Position numbers and translations under genes: made by a program
The notes under the pieces: model-generated
What the model saw: the letters and a program-made list of their open reading frames with translations, nothing else
Told to the model about the DNA's origin: nothing
The model's database searches: none
Part shown: positions 13,930 to 21,622 of the stretch, one piece after another
Position numbering within the stretch: the first letter of the stretch is position 1
How the letters are laid out: each line of letters opens with the position of its first letter
Origin: Chloroflexota bacterium
GTDB lineage: Bacteria > Chloroflexota > Anaerolineae > Anaerolineales > UBA11579
Direction: 5' to 3'
DNA: 34,906 nt
Assembly: GCA_019456165.1 (NCBI GenBank)
Contig: VRUJ01000043.1
Location: 1-34,906 of the forward strand

Positions 13930-15618
13930 ATGAACAATCGATTGGCCGAAGGTCGTAGCATAAATCGAAGGCAAAGATTACACCGCCTGCCAATGGATGG
14001 GCAGGCGGTGAAACGACTAACCATGGCTGGGTTTACATGGTTAAAAACAAATCAACAAATATTAAATGCCCTAAACGTATTTCCAGTTCCGGATGGCGAT
14101 ACGGGTACCAATATGGTGCTCACTATGCAAGCAGCCATGGATGAGCTCTCCGATCCTTTGGAGAGACATACCGGGAAAATGTTGGCTTCCGTGGCCCAGG
14201 GTGCTTTGATGGGCGCTCGAGGCAACTCTGGTGTGATACTCTCACAATTATGGCGCGGTTTTGCTCGCGCTTTGGATGATCATAGCGTTCTTACGGCTGA
14301 AGGTTTGGTTGAAGCTTTTGCAGAAGCTCGAGACACAGCCTACAAAGGCGTCGTGCGCCCGGTTGAAGGTACAATATTGACAGTCGCCAAGGATATCGCT
14401 TCTGCGACCGAAGAAGCCTTAAATGAGACAGATAAAATTGTTGATATCCTAGAGATAGCAGTAATTGCTGCCAAAGAGTCTGTTGAAAGAACTCCTGAAT
14501 TACTTCCTGTTCTAAAAGATGCCGGAGTGGTGGATTCTGGAGGCAAAGGTTTATTCTTTTTATTGGAAGGTATGGCCCGTTGGATCCAAGGCGAACCACT
14601 GGACACTGCTCATGAAGTTGTCCAGACCTTATCGCTAATGGACCTAGAAAGCACCTTGGACGCTGTCGAGGAAGGCCAGGATTATGAGGTGGTAGTAGAT
14701 TTCAAACCTGACAGACCGCTAAACCTGGATGAGTTTTACAGTGACCTGGAAGCTATGGGCACTTCGATTCAAATTGGGGAGGGTGAAGATATGTACCGCA
14801 TGCACATACACGTCCCCACAGAGAAGCGCTACGAGCCAATCGATTACACCATGACCATAGGAACAGTCACAAACGTTACCATTGAAAATCTGATGGCTCA
14901 AATGGAAGCTATCGAAAAACAAGCGGAGACGCATCAAATAGAGTTAGCTCTAATAGAACCAGACCAAATTGCTGTGGTTGCTATTTCACCCGGCCGTGGA
15001 ATCTCCCGAATATTTGCCAGTATGGGAGTTGCCGCGCTAGTCGAGGGTAGCCAAACCATGAACCCCAGCACACAGCAAATCCTTGAAGCCTTTGAAAATT
15101 TACCTAACACCCAGGTAATTATCCTGCCCAATAATAAAAACATAATCATGGCGGCCGAAGCTGCCGCCGAAATCAACGTCAAAGATGTGCGTGTTGTCAA
15201 AACCCGCAGCGTACCCCAGGGGTTTGCTGCTATGGGGCGCTTGGCTCCAAAAGGTGATATTGATAAAGTATCCAAAGAGATGACCAAGGCTTATGCAGAA
15301 ATTGAAACCGGAGAGATCACCACCGCCACCCGAAATGTGGAGATTGATGGTGTCAAGGTCAAAAAAGGTCAAATAATCGCTCTCCACAATGACCGCTTGG
15401 TTTTATCAGCGAAATCCCTGAAGAAGGGTTGCCTGGGTTTGTTGGAAAAAATCGGTGTCGAAAATTTCGGGAACGCGGACCTTTTCTATGGGGCAAACGT
15501 GGAAAAAAGTGAAGTTAAAGCCATTACCAAGGCTATCAAGAAGGCATACCCTGAGCTAGATGTTAATGAGTATGAAGGTGGACAGCAACATTACCAGTTT
15601 ATTTTTTCAATTGAATAA
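13930..15618 (+). CDS. fakA: DAK2-domain fatty acid kinase (FakA/YloV-like)
   Basis: A 562-residue protein with an N-terminal DAK2 ATP-binding domain and a C-terminal DegV-like-binding part. The hallmark 'NALNVFPVPDGDTGTNM' carries the Asp residues that hold Mg-ATP, followed by 'GARGNSGVILSQLWRGF' and 'AGVVDSGGKGL'. In Firmicutes, FakA phosphorylates fatty acids bound to FakB (DegV family); the next gene is exactly such a partner, six bases downstream. The family usually begins close to 'MDGQ.VKRL', here at 13993; the ATG at 13930 adds a basic 21-residue leader and has only GAGA before it, so the true start is uncertain. The codon at 13993 lies in the loop of a strong hairpin. Confidence 0.9.
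   Translation: MNNRLAEGRSINRRQRLHRLPMDGQAVKRLTMAGFTWLKTNQQILNALNVFPVPDGDTGTNMVLTMQAAMDELSDPLERHTGKMLASVAQGALMGARGNSGVILSQLWRGFARALDDHSVLTAEGLVEAFAEARDTAYKGVVRPVEGTILTVAKDIASATEEALNETDKIVDILEIAVIAAKESVERTPELLPVLKDAGVVDSGGKGLFFLLEGMARWIQGEPLDTAHEVVQTLSLMDLESTLDAVEEGQDYEVVVDFKPDRPLNLDEFYSDLEAMGTSIQIGEGEDMYRMHIHVPTEKRYEPIDYTMTIGTVTNVTIENLMAQMEAIEKQAETHQIELALIEPDQIAVVAISPGRGISRIFASMGVAALVEGSQTMNPSTQQILEAFENLPNTQVIILPNNKNIIMAAEAAAEINVKDVRVVKTRSVPQGFAAMGRLAPKGDIDKVSKEMTKAYAEIETGEITTATRNVEIDGVKVKKGQIIALHNDRLVLSAKSLKKGCLGLLEKIGVENFGNADLFYGANVEKSEVKAITKAIKKAYPELDVNEYEGGQQHYQFIFSIE
13981..14010 (+). promoter_or_regulatory. Strong hairpin around alternative FakA start
   Basis: CACCGCCTGCC (13981-13991) and GGCAGGCGGTG (14000-14010) form a perfect 11-bp GC-rich stem with an 8-base loop that contains ATG at 13993-13995, the position where most family members begin. 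No T-run follows, so it is not a terminator. It may affect start choice or translation. Confidence 0.5.
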
Positions 15619-15623
15619 GAGTT

Positions 15624-16472
15624 ATGGGAAAAATCGGTATCCTTACAGACAGCACGGCTCAATTTCCTACTCCGGTTTTCGCTGGCCGCAAATTGGTAAA
15701 CGTAATCCCTTTACACATTCAAACCGAAAACCACGAGTATGCAAAAGCGGATGAGTTAAAAGCAGCTGACTTTAGTGCAACCTTAAACAACAAAAATTTC
15801 CCGAAAGTATTCGCGCCAAGTGTTGACGAATTCCATACTATGTTGAGCGCACTTGGGAAACGGTACAGCGAAATCATCCTGATTTTGCATTCCTCAAAAT
15901 TAAGTCCAACTTACGCTAACTCGATGAAAGCTGCGGAAATAATCCAGGGCCAGATCCCCTTGCAAATAGTAGATTCGCAGACAACAGCTATTGGTCTTGG
16001 ATTATTAGTACAAGCCGCGGCAGCGGCCGTAGAGGAAGGGATGCCGCTCGCTGAGATTGACCGCCATATTCGCGGCATGATTCCGCGAATATATTCTGTT
16101 TTCTGTATTGAAGGATTAACTTACCTGGAGAAAAGCGGTTATCTGGGAACTTCACAAGCCCTAATAGGTGAATTCCTGAACGTTCTACCAATTTATATTT
16201 TCGACAACGGGCAATTGGTACCCACTCAAAAAGCACGCAATTACCGCCACCTTATTGACATATTACATGAATTCTTAACCGAGTTTGATGATCTAAAACA
16301 TATCGCCCTTCTGCAAGGCGTACCTCCTTTTGAAACTGAGACACGGACCTTGCGGGACCGCATATCCGAAGATTTCCCAGATACATCCCTAAGCGAGCAT
16401 ACGATAAGCGCTGCTCTTGCTAGTATTCTCGGACCCCGCAGTCTAGGTATGTTTGTTTTGCAAGAGGATTAA
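15624..16472 (+). CDS. DegV-family fatty-acid-binding protein (FakB-like)
   Basis: A 282-residue DegV protein. It opens with 'IGILTDSTAQFP' (strand plus Ser/Thr that hold the carboxylate) and 'VIPLHIQ', and has 'TSQPS'-equivalent 'VFAPSVDEF', 'ILHSSKLSPTYANS', 'IVDSQTTAIGLG', 'IEGLTYLEKSGYL' and a final 'ILGPRSLGMFVLQ'. FakB proteins carry a fatty acid to FakA for phosphorylation; the immediate upstream FakA-like gene supports that role. It is cytoplasmic, with no signal peptide. Its stop is directly abutted by a short reading frame that resembles the C-terminus of another DegV protein. Confidence 0.9.
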   Translation: MGKIGILTDSTAQFPTPVFAGRKLVNVIPLHIQTENHEYAKADELKAADFSATLNNKNFPKVFAPSVDEFHTMLSALGKRYSEIILILHSSKLSPTYANSMKAAEIIQGQIPLQIVDSQTTAIGLGLLVQAAAAAVEEGMPLAEIDRHIRGMIPRIYSVFCIEGLTYLEKSGYLGTSQALIGEFLNVLPIYIFDNGQLVPTQKARNYRHLIDILHEFLTEFDDLKHIALLQGVPPFETETRTLRDRISEDFPDTSLSEHTISAALASILGPRSLGMFVLQED

Positions 16473-16643
16473 ATGCGGCTTGCGATATTGCACACTAACG
16501 CTGAGCACGATGCAGGTTACATATTAGAATCAATAAACCCCCATCCGATCCATCCCCCAATAGTTATCAATGTTACAACAATTATCAGGACGCACGTAGG
16601 TGTAAATGGGTTAGGCTTTGCAGCGCTTCAAAAAAGCATTTGA
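16473..16643 (+). pseudogene. Remnant C-terminus of a second DegV paralogue
   Basis: A 56-codon frame starts at the base after the degV stop (AGAGGA four bases before the ATG). Its product begins 'RLAILHTNAEHDAGYILESI' and ends 'TTIIRTHVGVNGLGFAALQ'. This matches the last strand-helix-strand of DegV proteins: compare 'HIALLQGV' and 'ASILGPRSLGMFVLQ' in the intact neighbour, and the family ending 'viGtHvGPgalG'. Only the last 55 or so residues remain, with no N-terminal lipid-binding part, so it is best read as the tail of a deleted tandem copy. It could still be translated as a small protein because it has a ribosome binding site. The homology is judged by eye. Confidence 0.6.
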
Positions 16644-16658
16644 TGCATCTCCCATTTC

Positions 16659-16686
16659 TTGAGAAACTAATTCGGCCTGTTATAAA
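16659..16686 (+). promoter_or_regulatory. Sigma70-type promoter before recG
   Basis: TTGAGA (16659-16664), 16 bases, then TATAAA (16681-16686); each hexamer matches consensus at five of six positions. The predicted transcription start is near 16693. The 16644-16692 gap holds nothing else. This promoter would separate recG-coaD expression from the FakA/DegV genes. Confidence 0.5.
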
Positions 16687-16782
16687 ATTTACTTGACACC
16701 TCAAATATTACATTCGTTTCACACTTTTATTCAGCCTGATTTGATTGCCACTAAAATTCCAACCCCTGATAAAATATCTCTA

Positions 16783-19278
16783 ATGAAAACATCATTGCAA
16801 AAACTACAAAAATTTTTCCGTCTCGAATCAGGCAGAGATTTCGATAACCGCGCAGTCATGGGCGGTTTAGAAAATATGCTCGAGCCATGGGAAGCAGAAG
16901 CACGCGCGGATAGTATTCCAGAAGAGATCATTCAAGCAGTCACAACCCGTTTACGGGATTACGGTCGTCTTAGTCCAGATTCACGCGGCGAAGTTCTGAA
17001 AGGTCTTTGGGAACGTATCAAGCGGGAAACCGATAATATAACCGCCTCATCCATTGGTCAATCAAAACCCAAAACGACTCCTACAAAGCAACAACGTGAA
17101 TCAAAATCAAAATCCAAAGCCAAACCAGAGACAAAACCAAGAGACCATAAAACCAAAACAACCAAACAAGTTAGAACAATAAAAGCGCGCCCCAAACTTG
17201 ATGGACCTCCAGCCGCACTGGATGCTCCGGTAACCGTACTGGATGGGGTCGGTCCTGCAAACGCTGAAAAACTCAGCCGCTTGGAAATAAACAACTTAGG
17301 GGATATGCTCTACCATTTCCCGCGGCGTTACGATGACTACTCAAAATTAAAACCCATCAACCGCCTGGAATACGGCGAAGTTGTGACCATTATTGGAACT
17401 GTGCAAAGTGTGAACTCGCGCCCTATTCACAAAACCAAATCCAAATTAACCGAAGTGATCGTGAACGACGGCAGCGGAGCAATAAGAATGACTTGGTTCA
17501 ACCAACCTTGGCTATCGAAGAGCCTCAAGGAAGGCGCCCAGGTTGTGCTTTCAGGCAAGATTGAACAGTATTTAGGGCGTTTGAACATGACCAACCCCGA
17601 GTGGGAATTGCTCGAAGAAGAGCATCTGCACACCAACCGCATCGTACCGGTATACCCATTGACAGCTAAGATCACTCAAAGGTGGCTGCGCCGTCTGATG
17701 AAGAAAGTTGTATCCTATTGGGCATTGCGTGTCCAAGACCCTCTACCGGAATCGGTAATAAAATCAGCCAATCTAATTGCCCTGAGTGAGGCTTTAATCC
17801 AAGTCCATTTTCCAGATTCCAAGGAAGCCCTAAAAGAAGCCCAACACCGCCTGGCTTTTGATGAAATCTTCCTGCTTCAAATCGGTGTCTTACGCCAGAA
17901 AAAACAATGGCAAGAACGCCGTGCCCAGATATTCGAACCCCCAACCGAATGGTTGGAAACCCAATTAAACAACCTTCCGTATACTTTAACCACTGCCCAA
18001 AAGAAAGTATTAGAAAACGTTAAGCAAGATCTGGCCTCAGGCCACCCCATGAACCGCCTGCTTCAAGGCGACGTGGGTTCTGGGAAAACCGTTATCGCAG
18101 CTCTGGGAATTGCAATAGTAACCAGGCAGGGTTCTCAAGCGGCCATTATGGCTCCAACCAGCATTCTAGCAGAGCAGCATTATAATAGTCTGCTTAAGCT
18201 CTTAGCTGAGGAACATGGCGCATTGAGCCCAAATCAAATCCGATTAATACTTGGGAGTACCCCAGAATCTGAAAAACAGGAACTACGCTCTCAACTCGAG
18301 AATGGAGAAATAAAAGTTTTGGTCGGTACACACGCCCTAATAGAAGAACCAGTAAAATTTACAGACCTGCAACTGACCATCATTGATGAACAGCACCGCT
18401 TTGGCGTGAAACAAAGGGCTGCCCTACGAGCTAAAGGCGATAACCCTCATCTGATGGTCATGACAGCCACCCCCATACCAAGAACCTTAGCCCTCACGGT
18501 ATACGGTGATCTAGATCTCGCGGTGATTGACGAGATGCCGCCTGGTCGACAGCCGGTTGAGACCCATGCCCTTTACCCGAAGGAAAGAGAACGCGCTTAT
18601 GCGCTAATAAAGAGCCAACTGGAAAGCGGACATCAAGCATTTGTAATTTACCCCTTAGTAGAAGAAAGTGAAAAAAGCGCTTCCAAAGCTGCCGTTGAAG
18701 AACAAACACGTTTACAAGGAGAGATCTTTCCTACCTACAAAGTAGGTTTGCTGCATGGTCGCTTGAAAGCAGATGAAAAAGAAAATGCAATGGCTCGATT
18801 CCGAGACCAGGAATACCACATTATGGTTTCAACTACTGTTGTGGAGGTAGGCGTGGATATTCCAAATGCTACAGTGATGTTGATAGAAGGAGCAAACCGT
18901 TTCGGGTTGGCTCAACTTCACCAACTTCGCGGGCGTGTCGGGCGCGGCTCCAGCAAAGCCTTCTGTTTGATGATCCCTGAGACGGATGACGATGTAGAGA
19001 ACGAGCGCTTGACAGTGATGTCTGAAACCAACGATGGTTTCGTGCTGGCTGAGCGCGATCTAGAACAGCGCGGACCAGGGCAATTCCTTGGCACTCGTCA
19101 ATCAGGCTTTTCGGAATTGCGCGTGGCCGTCCTAAGCGACATGCGTTTAATCGAGAAAGCACGAAAACATGCCCAAGATTTCATCTCCAAAGACCCTGAG
19201 CTAGAATATTCTGAACACCAACTACTGGCCAAAACCCTGAAACATTTCTGGGAGGATGGCCAAGGAGACCTCAGCTGA
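16783..19278 (+). CDS. recG: ATP-dependent DNA helicase RecG
   Basis: Remodels stalled replication forks and Holliday junctions. Core motifs are all present: an HhH-like 'LDGVGPANAEKLSRL', an OB wedge domain, Walker A 'GDVGSGKTVIA', 'DEQHRFGVKQR', 'TATPIPRTLALT', 'TTVVEVGVDIPNA', 'QLRGRVGRG' and a C-terminal 'GPGQFLGTRQSG'. From the ATG at 16783 it has about 831 residues against about 690 in E. coli; the extra lies in a 150-residue N-terminal helical region and a Lys/Ser/Thr-rich linker (encoded about 17050-17190). Similar N-terminal extensions are known in Thermotoga RecG. The frame is open back to TTG at 16693, near the predicted transcription start, so the exact start is uncertain; neither has a good ribosome binding site. 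coaD follows after two bases. Confidence 0.92.
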   Translation: MKTSLQKLQKFFRLESGRDFDNRAVMGGLENMLEPWEAEARADSIPEEIIQAVTTRLRDYGRLSPDSRGEVLKGLWERIKRETDNITASSIGQSKPKTTPTKQQRESKSKSKAKPETKPRDHKTKTTKQVRTIKARPKLDGPPAALDAPVTVLDGVGPANAEKLSRLEINNLGDMLYHFPRRYDDYSKLKPINRLEYGEVVTIIGTVQSVNSRPIHKTKSKLTEVIVNDGSGAIRMTWFNQPWLSKSLKEGAQVVLSGKIEQYLGRLNMTNPEWELLEEEHLHTNRIVPVYPLTAKITQRWLRRLMKKVVSYWALRVQDPLPESVIKSANLIALSEALIQVHFPDSKEALKEAQHRLAFDEIFLLQIGVLRQKKQWQERRAQIFEPPTEWLETQLNNLPYTLTTAQKKVLENVKQDLASGHPMNRLLQGDVGSGKTVIAALGIAIVTRQGSQAAIMAPTSILAEQHYNSLLKLLAEEHGALSPNQIRLILGSTPESEKQELRSQLENGEIKVLVGTHALIEEPVKFTDLQLTIIDEQHRFGVKQRAALRAKGDNPHLMVMTATPIPRTLALTVYGDLDLAVIDEMPPGRQPVETHALYPKERERAYALIKSQLESGHQAFVIYPLVEESEKSASKAAVEEQTRLQGEIFPTYKVGLLHGRLKADEKENAMARFRDQEYHIMVSTTVVEVGVDIPNATVMLIEGANRFGLAQLHQLRGRVGRGSSKAFCLMIPETDDDVENERLTVMSETNDGFVLAERDLEQRGPGQFLGTRQSGFSELRVAVLSDMRLIEKARKHAQDFISKDPELEYSEHQLLAKTLKHFWEDGQGDLS

Positions 19279-19280
19279 CC

Positions 19281-19805
19281 ATGATTCGCGCCCTTTTCCC
19301 AGCAACATTCGACCCAATACACAACGGGCATATAGATATTGCCTTACGAGCCAGCAAACTGTTTGATGAAGTCATGGTTGCCGTTTACAACCGCCCGTTG
19401 AAAACATTGCTCTTTTCACCTGAAGACCGCATCAAGCTGGTCAAAGAAACATTCAAGGGAAATTCTAAGATTACGGTTACCGGATACAATGGCTTAACCG
19501 TGGATTATTGCCAAGAGATTGATGCACAAGTAATCGTGCGCGGCCTGCGCGTTTTCTCTGATTTTGAACACGAATTCCGGATGGCTCTCGCCAACCAAGA
19601 ATTAGCCCCAGACATTGAGACCATCGCTTTTATTACCAGCAAAGAACACTCCTTTTTATCCTCAACTACTGTCCGCGAAATCGCTTCTCTGGATGGGAAT
19701 GTTAGTACAATGGTGCCTCCCCACGTAGAAGAATTCATGAAATCCCGCTTCAAAGAACTGGGGGATGGCCAGGATACATTCGCCACCAATTCATTGAGAG
19801 ATTGA
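19281..19805 (+). CDS. coaD: Phosphopantetheine adenylyltransferase
   Basis: Transfers AMP from ATP to 4'-phosphopantetheine, the penultimate step of coenzyme A synthesis. It opens 'ALFPATFDPIHNGHIDIALRA', with the Pro-x-Thr-Phe-Asp-Pro and H-x-G-H nucleotidyltransferase motifs, then 'VYNRPLK', 'GLTVDYC', 'IVRGLRVFSDFEHEFRMA', 'FITSKEHSFLSSTTVREIA' and 'VPPHVEEF'. At 174 residues it is slightly longer than the usual 160, owing to a short tail. It starts two bases after the recG stop and is probably translated from the same message. The rsmD gene that often precedes coaD is absent. Confidence 0.95.
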   Translation: MIRALFPATFDPIHNGHIDIALRASKLFDEVMVAVYNRPLKTLLFSPEDRIKLVKETFKGNSKITVTGYNGLTVDYCQEIDAQVIVRGLRVFSDFEHEFRMALANQELAPDIETIAFITSKEHSFLSSTTVREIASLDGNVSTMVPPHVEEFMKSRFKELGDGQDTFATNSLRD

Positions 19806-19934
19806 AGTGCAGAACCCAACACTTTCCACAATAACCAGGCTAAAATTTATGACCACTGAGCAGTTGACGAAATCGAAAAACCCGTGTAGGCTTGGGTCTA
19901 AATCTTGCAACTATATTGTAGGAGATACACATAA

Positions 19935-19946
19935 CCTCAATTGAGG
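19935..19946. promoter_or_regulatory. 12-bp palindrome over a ribosome binding site
   Basis: CCTCAATTGAGG is a perfect palindrome. Its right arm supplies the GAGGG ribosome binding site of the ATG at 19953. It could be an operator or allow weak pairing of the binding site; the evidence is only symmetry and position. A possible -35 TTGACG (19864-19869) in the same gap lacks a good -10. Confidence 0.35.
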
Positions 19947-19952
19947 GTTTTT

Positions 19953-20444
19953 ATGGATATATTGCATTTAGTAGACCGATTAGAAGAGTTATTTAACGAA
20001 AGCCGCCCGATTCCTTTCACGAGTAACGTGATTGTGGACGAGGACCGCATGCTGGACTTAATCGACCAGATGCGCGTTGCCATACCCGAGCAAGTAAAAA
20101 AAGCGCAAAAATTGATCTCGGAGCGCGACCGGACTTTAGCCCATGCTCAAGAAGAAGCCTCTCGTACCTTACAGTTAGCGCGCGATAAAAGCAAAGATAT
20201 GGTTGAGCGAGATTCAATCGTTGATACAGCTCATTCAAGAGCTGAGGACGTACTGGATCAAGCACAACTCGATGCTGAAGTAATCCGCGGCGAAGCGGAT
20301 GATTACGCACTTGAATCGCTTACCTCGCTGGAAATTGAGCTTGAGCGTCTCACTAACCAGGTGCGCAACGGCATATTAGCCCTACAGCAGCAAGCTGCCG
20401 CCCAGCCACATAACAAACCTCCAGAAAGCGGCAGCAGCGACTGA
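19953..20444 (+). CDS. Coiled-coil protein, DivIVA-like or ATPase-subunit-like
   Basis: A 163-residue protein that I cannot name. It begins 'MDILHLVDRLEELFNESRPIPFTSNVIVDEDRMLDLIDQM', and the rest (about 50-150) is a charged, Ala/Glu/Arg-rich heptad-like helix: 'VKKAQKLISERDRTLAHAQEEASRT', 'DTAHSRAEDVLDQAQLDAEVI', 'LTSLEIELERLTNQV'. The short N-terminal folded part plus long coiled coil resembles a family common next to coaD in Anaerolineae and Firmicutes, sometimes annotated as V-type ATPase subunit H or DivIVA-like. A scaffold role is likely but unproven. The ATG at 19953 is preferred over TTG at 19941 because GAGGG sits five bases before it. A terminator follows. Confidence 0.75.
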   Translation: MDILHLVDRLEELFNESRPIPFTSNVIVDEDRMLDLIDQMRVAIPEQVKKAQKLISERDRTLAHAQEEASRTLQLARDKSKDMVERDSIVDTAHSRAEDVLDQAQLDAEVIRGEADDYALESLTSLEIELERLTNQVRNGILALQQQAAAQPHNKPPESGSSD

Positions 20445-20466
20445 ACACGCGACGTTTATCGAAAAC

Positions 20467-20510
20467 AAACAGCCGAGGCTAAAGTTTCTCGGCTGTTTTC
20501 TTTATTTCAC
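20467..20510 (+). terminator. Rho-independent terminator after the coiled-coil gene
   Basis: AAACAGCCGAG (20467-20477) and CTCGGCTGTTT (20488-20498) form a perfect 11-bp stem with a 10-base loop, followed by a T-rich run. It lies 22 bases after the stop and ends the recG-coaD stretch. Confidence 0.9.
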
Positions 20511-20532
20511 ATCAGCGGTTTGGTAATATTTT

Positions 20533-20640
20533 TTTATCTGCGTTTATCTGCGGATATTCCCTTTACAATCTGTATCAGCATAGACATGGTATTGAAAAAC
20601 CAAATTAACCGCAGATAAATACAGATAAACGCGGATAAGA
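20533..20640. repeat. Inverted-repeat element (TTTATCTGCG type)
   Basis: The left arm at 20533-20553 holds two tandem TTTATCTGCG units. The right arm at 20609-20629 is its reverse complement with two mismatches in 21, and continues with a further CGCGGATAA. About 55 bases lie between the arms and contain no gene. Similar 'CGCGTTTATCTGCGG' sequences occur as scattered repeats in many environmental bacterial genomes; that is from memory. The rest of 20511-20808 is AT-rich and non-coding apart from a 21-codon frame. Confidence 0.65.
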
Positions 20641-20701
20641 TGATACGCTTGATTTGGAATAGATTTAAGTAGAATTTTTTTAGCAGATATTGGAGTTATC
20701 T

Positions 20702-20767
20702 ATGCCTAATCTGTTTTTTGAAATCTCAACATTTGAGGGAATCCAAGGAAAATCAGAAAAAAACTAA
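20702..20767 (+). other. Very short reading frame, possible gene stub
   Basis: A 21-codon frame starting 'MPNLFFEIS', with GGAG seven bases before the ATG. Tautomerase-type proteins begin 'MP.(V/L)..(E/K)', so this could be a truncated start of such a gene, but the match is too short to rely on. It lies next to the inverted-repeat element. Confidence 0.2.
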
Positions 20768-20808
20768 TCGAATTCACATCACCAGAACAAAGATTTATTC
20801 CCCAATTA

Positions 20809-21603
20809 CTAAAGCCGTCTCTCCCTTCGGGTAAAAGCGCGTTCAATGATCCAATCATTTAGGCGGGGAAAGAAATGATTCAGCCAGATCGCAAACCTGA
20901 AGTAGCCGGGGATAATTACACTGCGGCGCGGCTTGCGTGCCAGGCGGACAACAGCCTGAGCTACATCTTCCGCAGAAAGTTTTAGATTATCCGGAGTTTT
21001 TATCCCTGTCTTGCGGTCTGCTCCCATAAGCTGTTCAAATTCCGTATCCACTCCTCCAGGATAGATCACCGATATATCCAGTCCCAAGACTCCAACTTCA
21101 CGGCGCAGCGCTTCAGAGAAGCCGCGCACACCAAACTTTGCGGCGGCGTAAATGGAATAAGTCGGTGTGCCAATAAACGCAGCCATGGAAGCCATATTGA
21201 TGATATGCCCGCTGCCCTGCGCGATCATATGCGGTAATACGGCGCGGGTGGTCTGAATAACCCCCAGCAAATTGACCTGAATTTGGGCAGCAATTTCCTG
21301 CTCAGGGTCTAAATCTTCCAGCCACTTTATACGCCCAAAACCAGCGTTATTGAACAGAAGATCAATGCGTCCATATTCTTTAATAGTTGTACTGACCATA
21401 TTATTTATCGAATCTAGATCGCCAACATCCGTGCCTATTGGTAAGGCATCTCCCCCAGCTGCTTCAATGGCGACTTCCTCCAGGAGATTCACCCGGCGGG
21501 CGGCAAGCACGATGCGGTACCCCTCCTTGGCCAATAGTCTGGCGCTGGCAGCTCCGATACCGGAGGATGCTCCTGTGATGATAGCTACCCTATTTTGCGA
21601 CAT
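20809..21603 (-). CDS. Short-chain dehydrogenase/reductase (SDR)
   Basis: A 264-residue classical SDR. It shows the cofactor motif 'TGASSGIGAASA' (about 10-21), 'LAARR' (an Arg pair suggesting NADP preference), 'DVGDLDSI', 'NNAGFG', catalytic Ser in 'NMASMAAF', 'YSIYAAAK' with the catalytic Tyr and Lys, and 'YPGGVDTEF'. The C-terminal 50 residues are basic and include 'VIIPGYFRFAIWLNHFFP', which may lie along the membrane, as in DltE/YqjQ-like SDRs. The substrate is unknown. It follows the Gmad2 lipoprotein gene by 19 bases on the same strand, so it may be the last gene of that transcript. Confidence 0.9.
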   Translation of the reverse strand: MSQNRVAIITGASSGIGAASARLLAKEGYRIVLAARRVNLLEEVAIEAAGGDALPIGTDVGDLDSINNMVSTTIKEYGRIDLLFNNAGFGRIKWLEDLDPEQEIAAQIQVNLLGVIQTTRAVLPHMIAQGSGHIINMASMAAFIGTPTYSIYAAAKFGVRGFSEALRREVGVLGLDISVIYPGGVDTEFEQLMGADRKTGIKTPDNLKLSAEDVAQAVVRLARKPRRSVIIPGYFRFAIWLNHFFPRLNDWIIERAFTRRERRL

Positions 21604-21622
21604 TGTATACCAATCCCGTTCT

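Noticed and set aside
16693..16721. TTGACA at 16693 as a -35 box
   Set aside because: No acceptable -10 lies 16 to 18 bases downstream; the promoter at 16659-16686 fits better.
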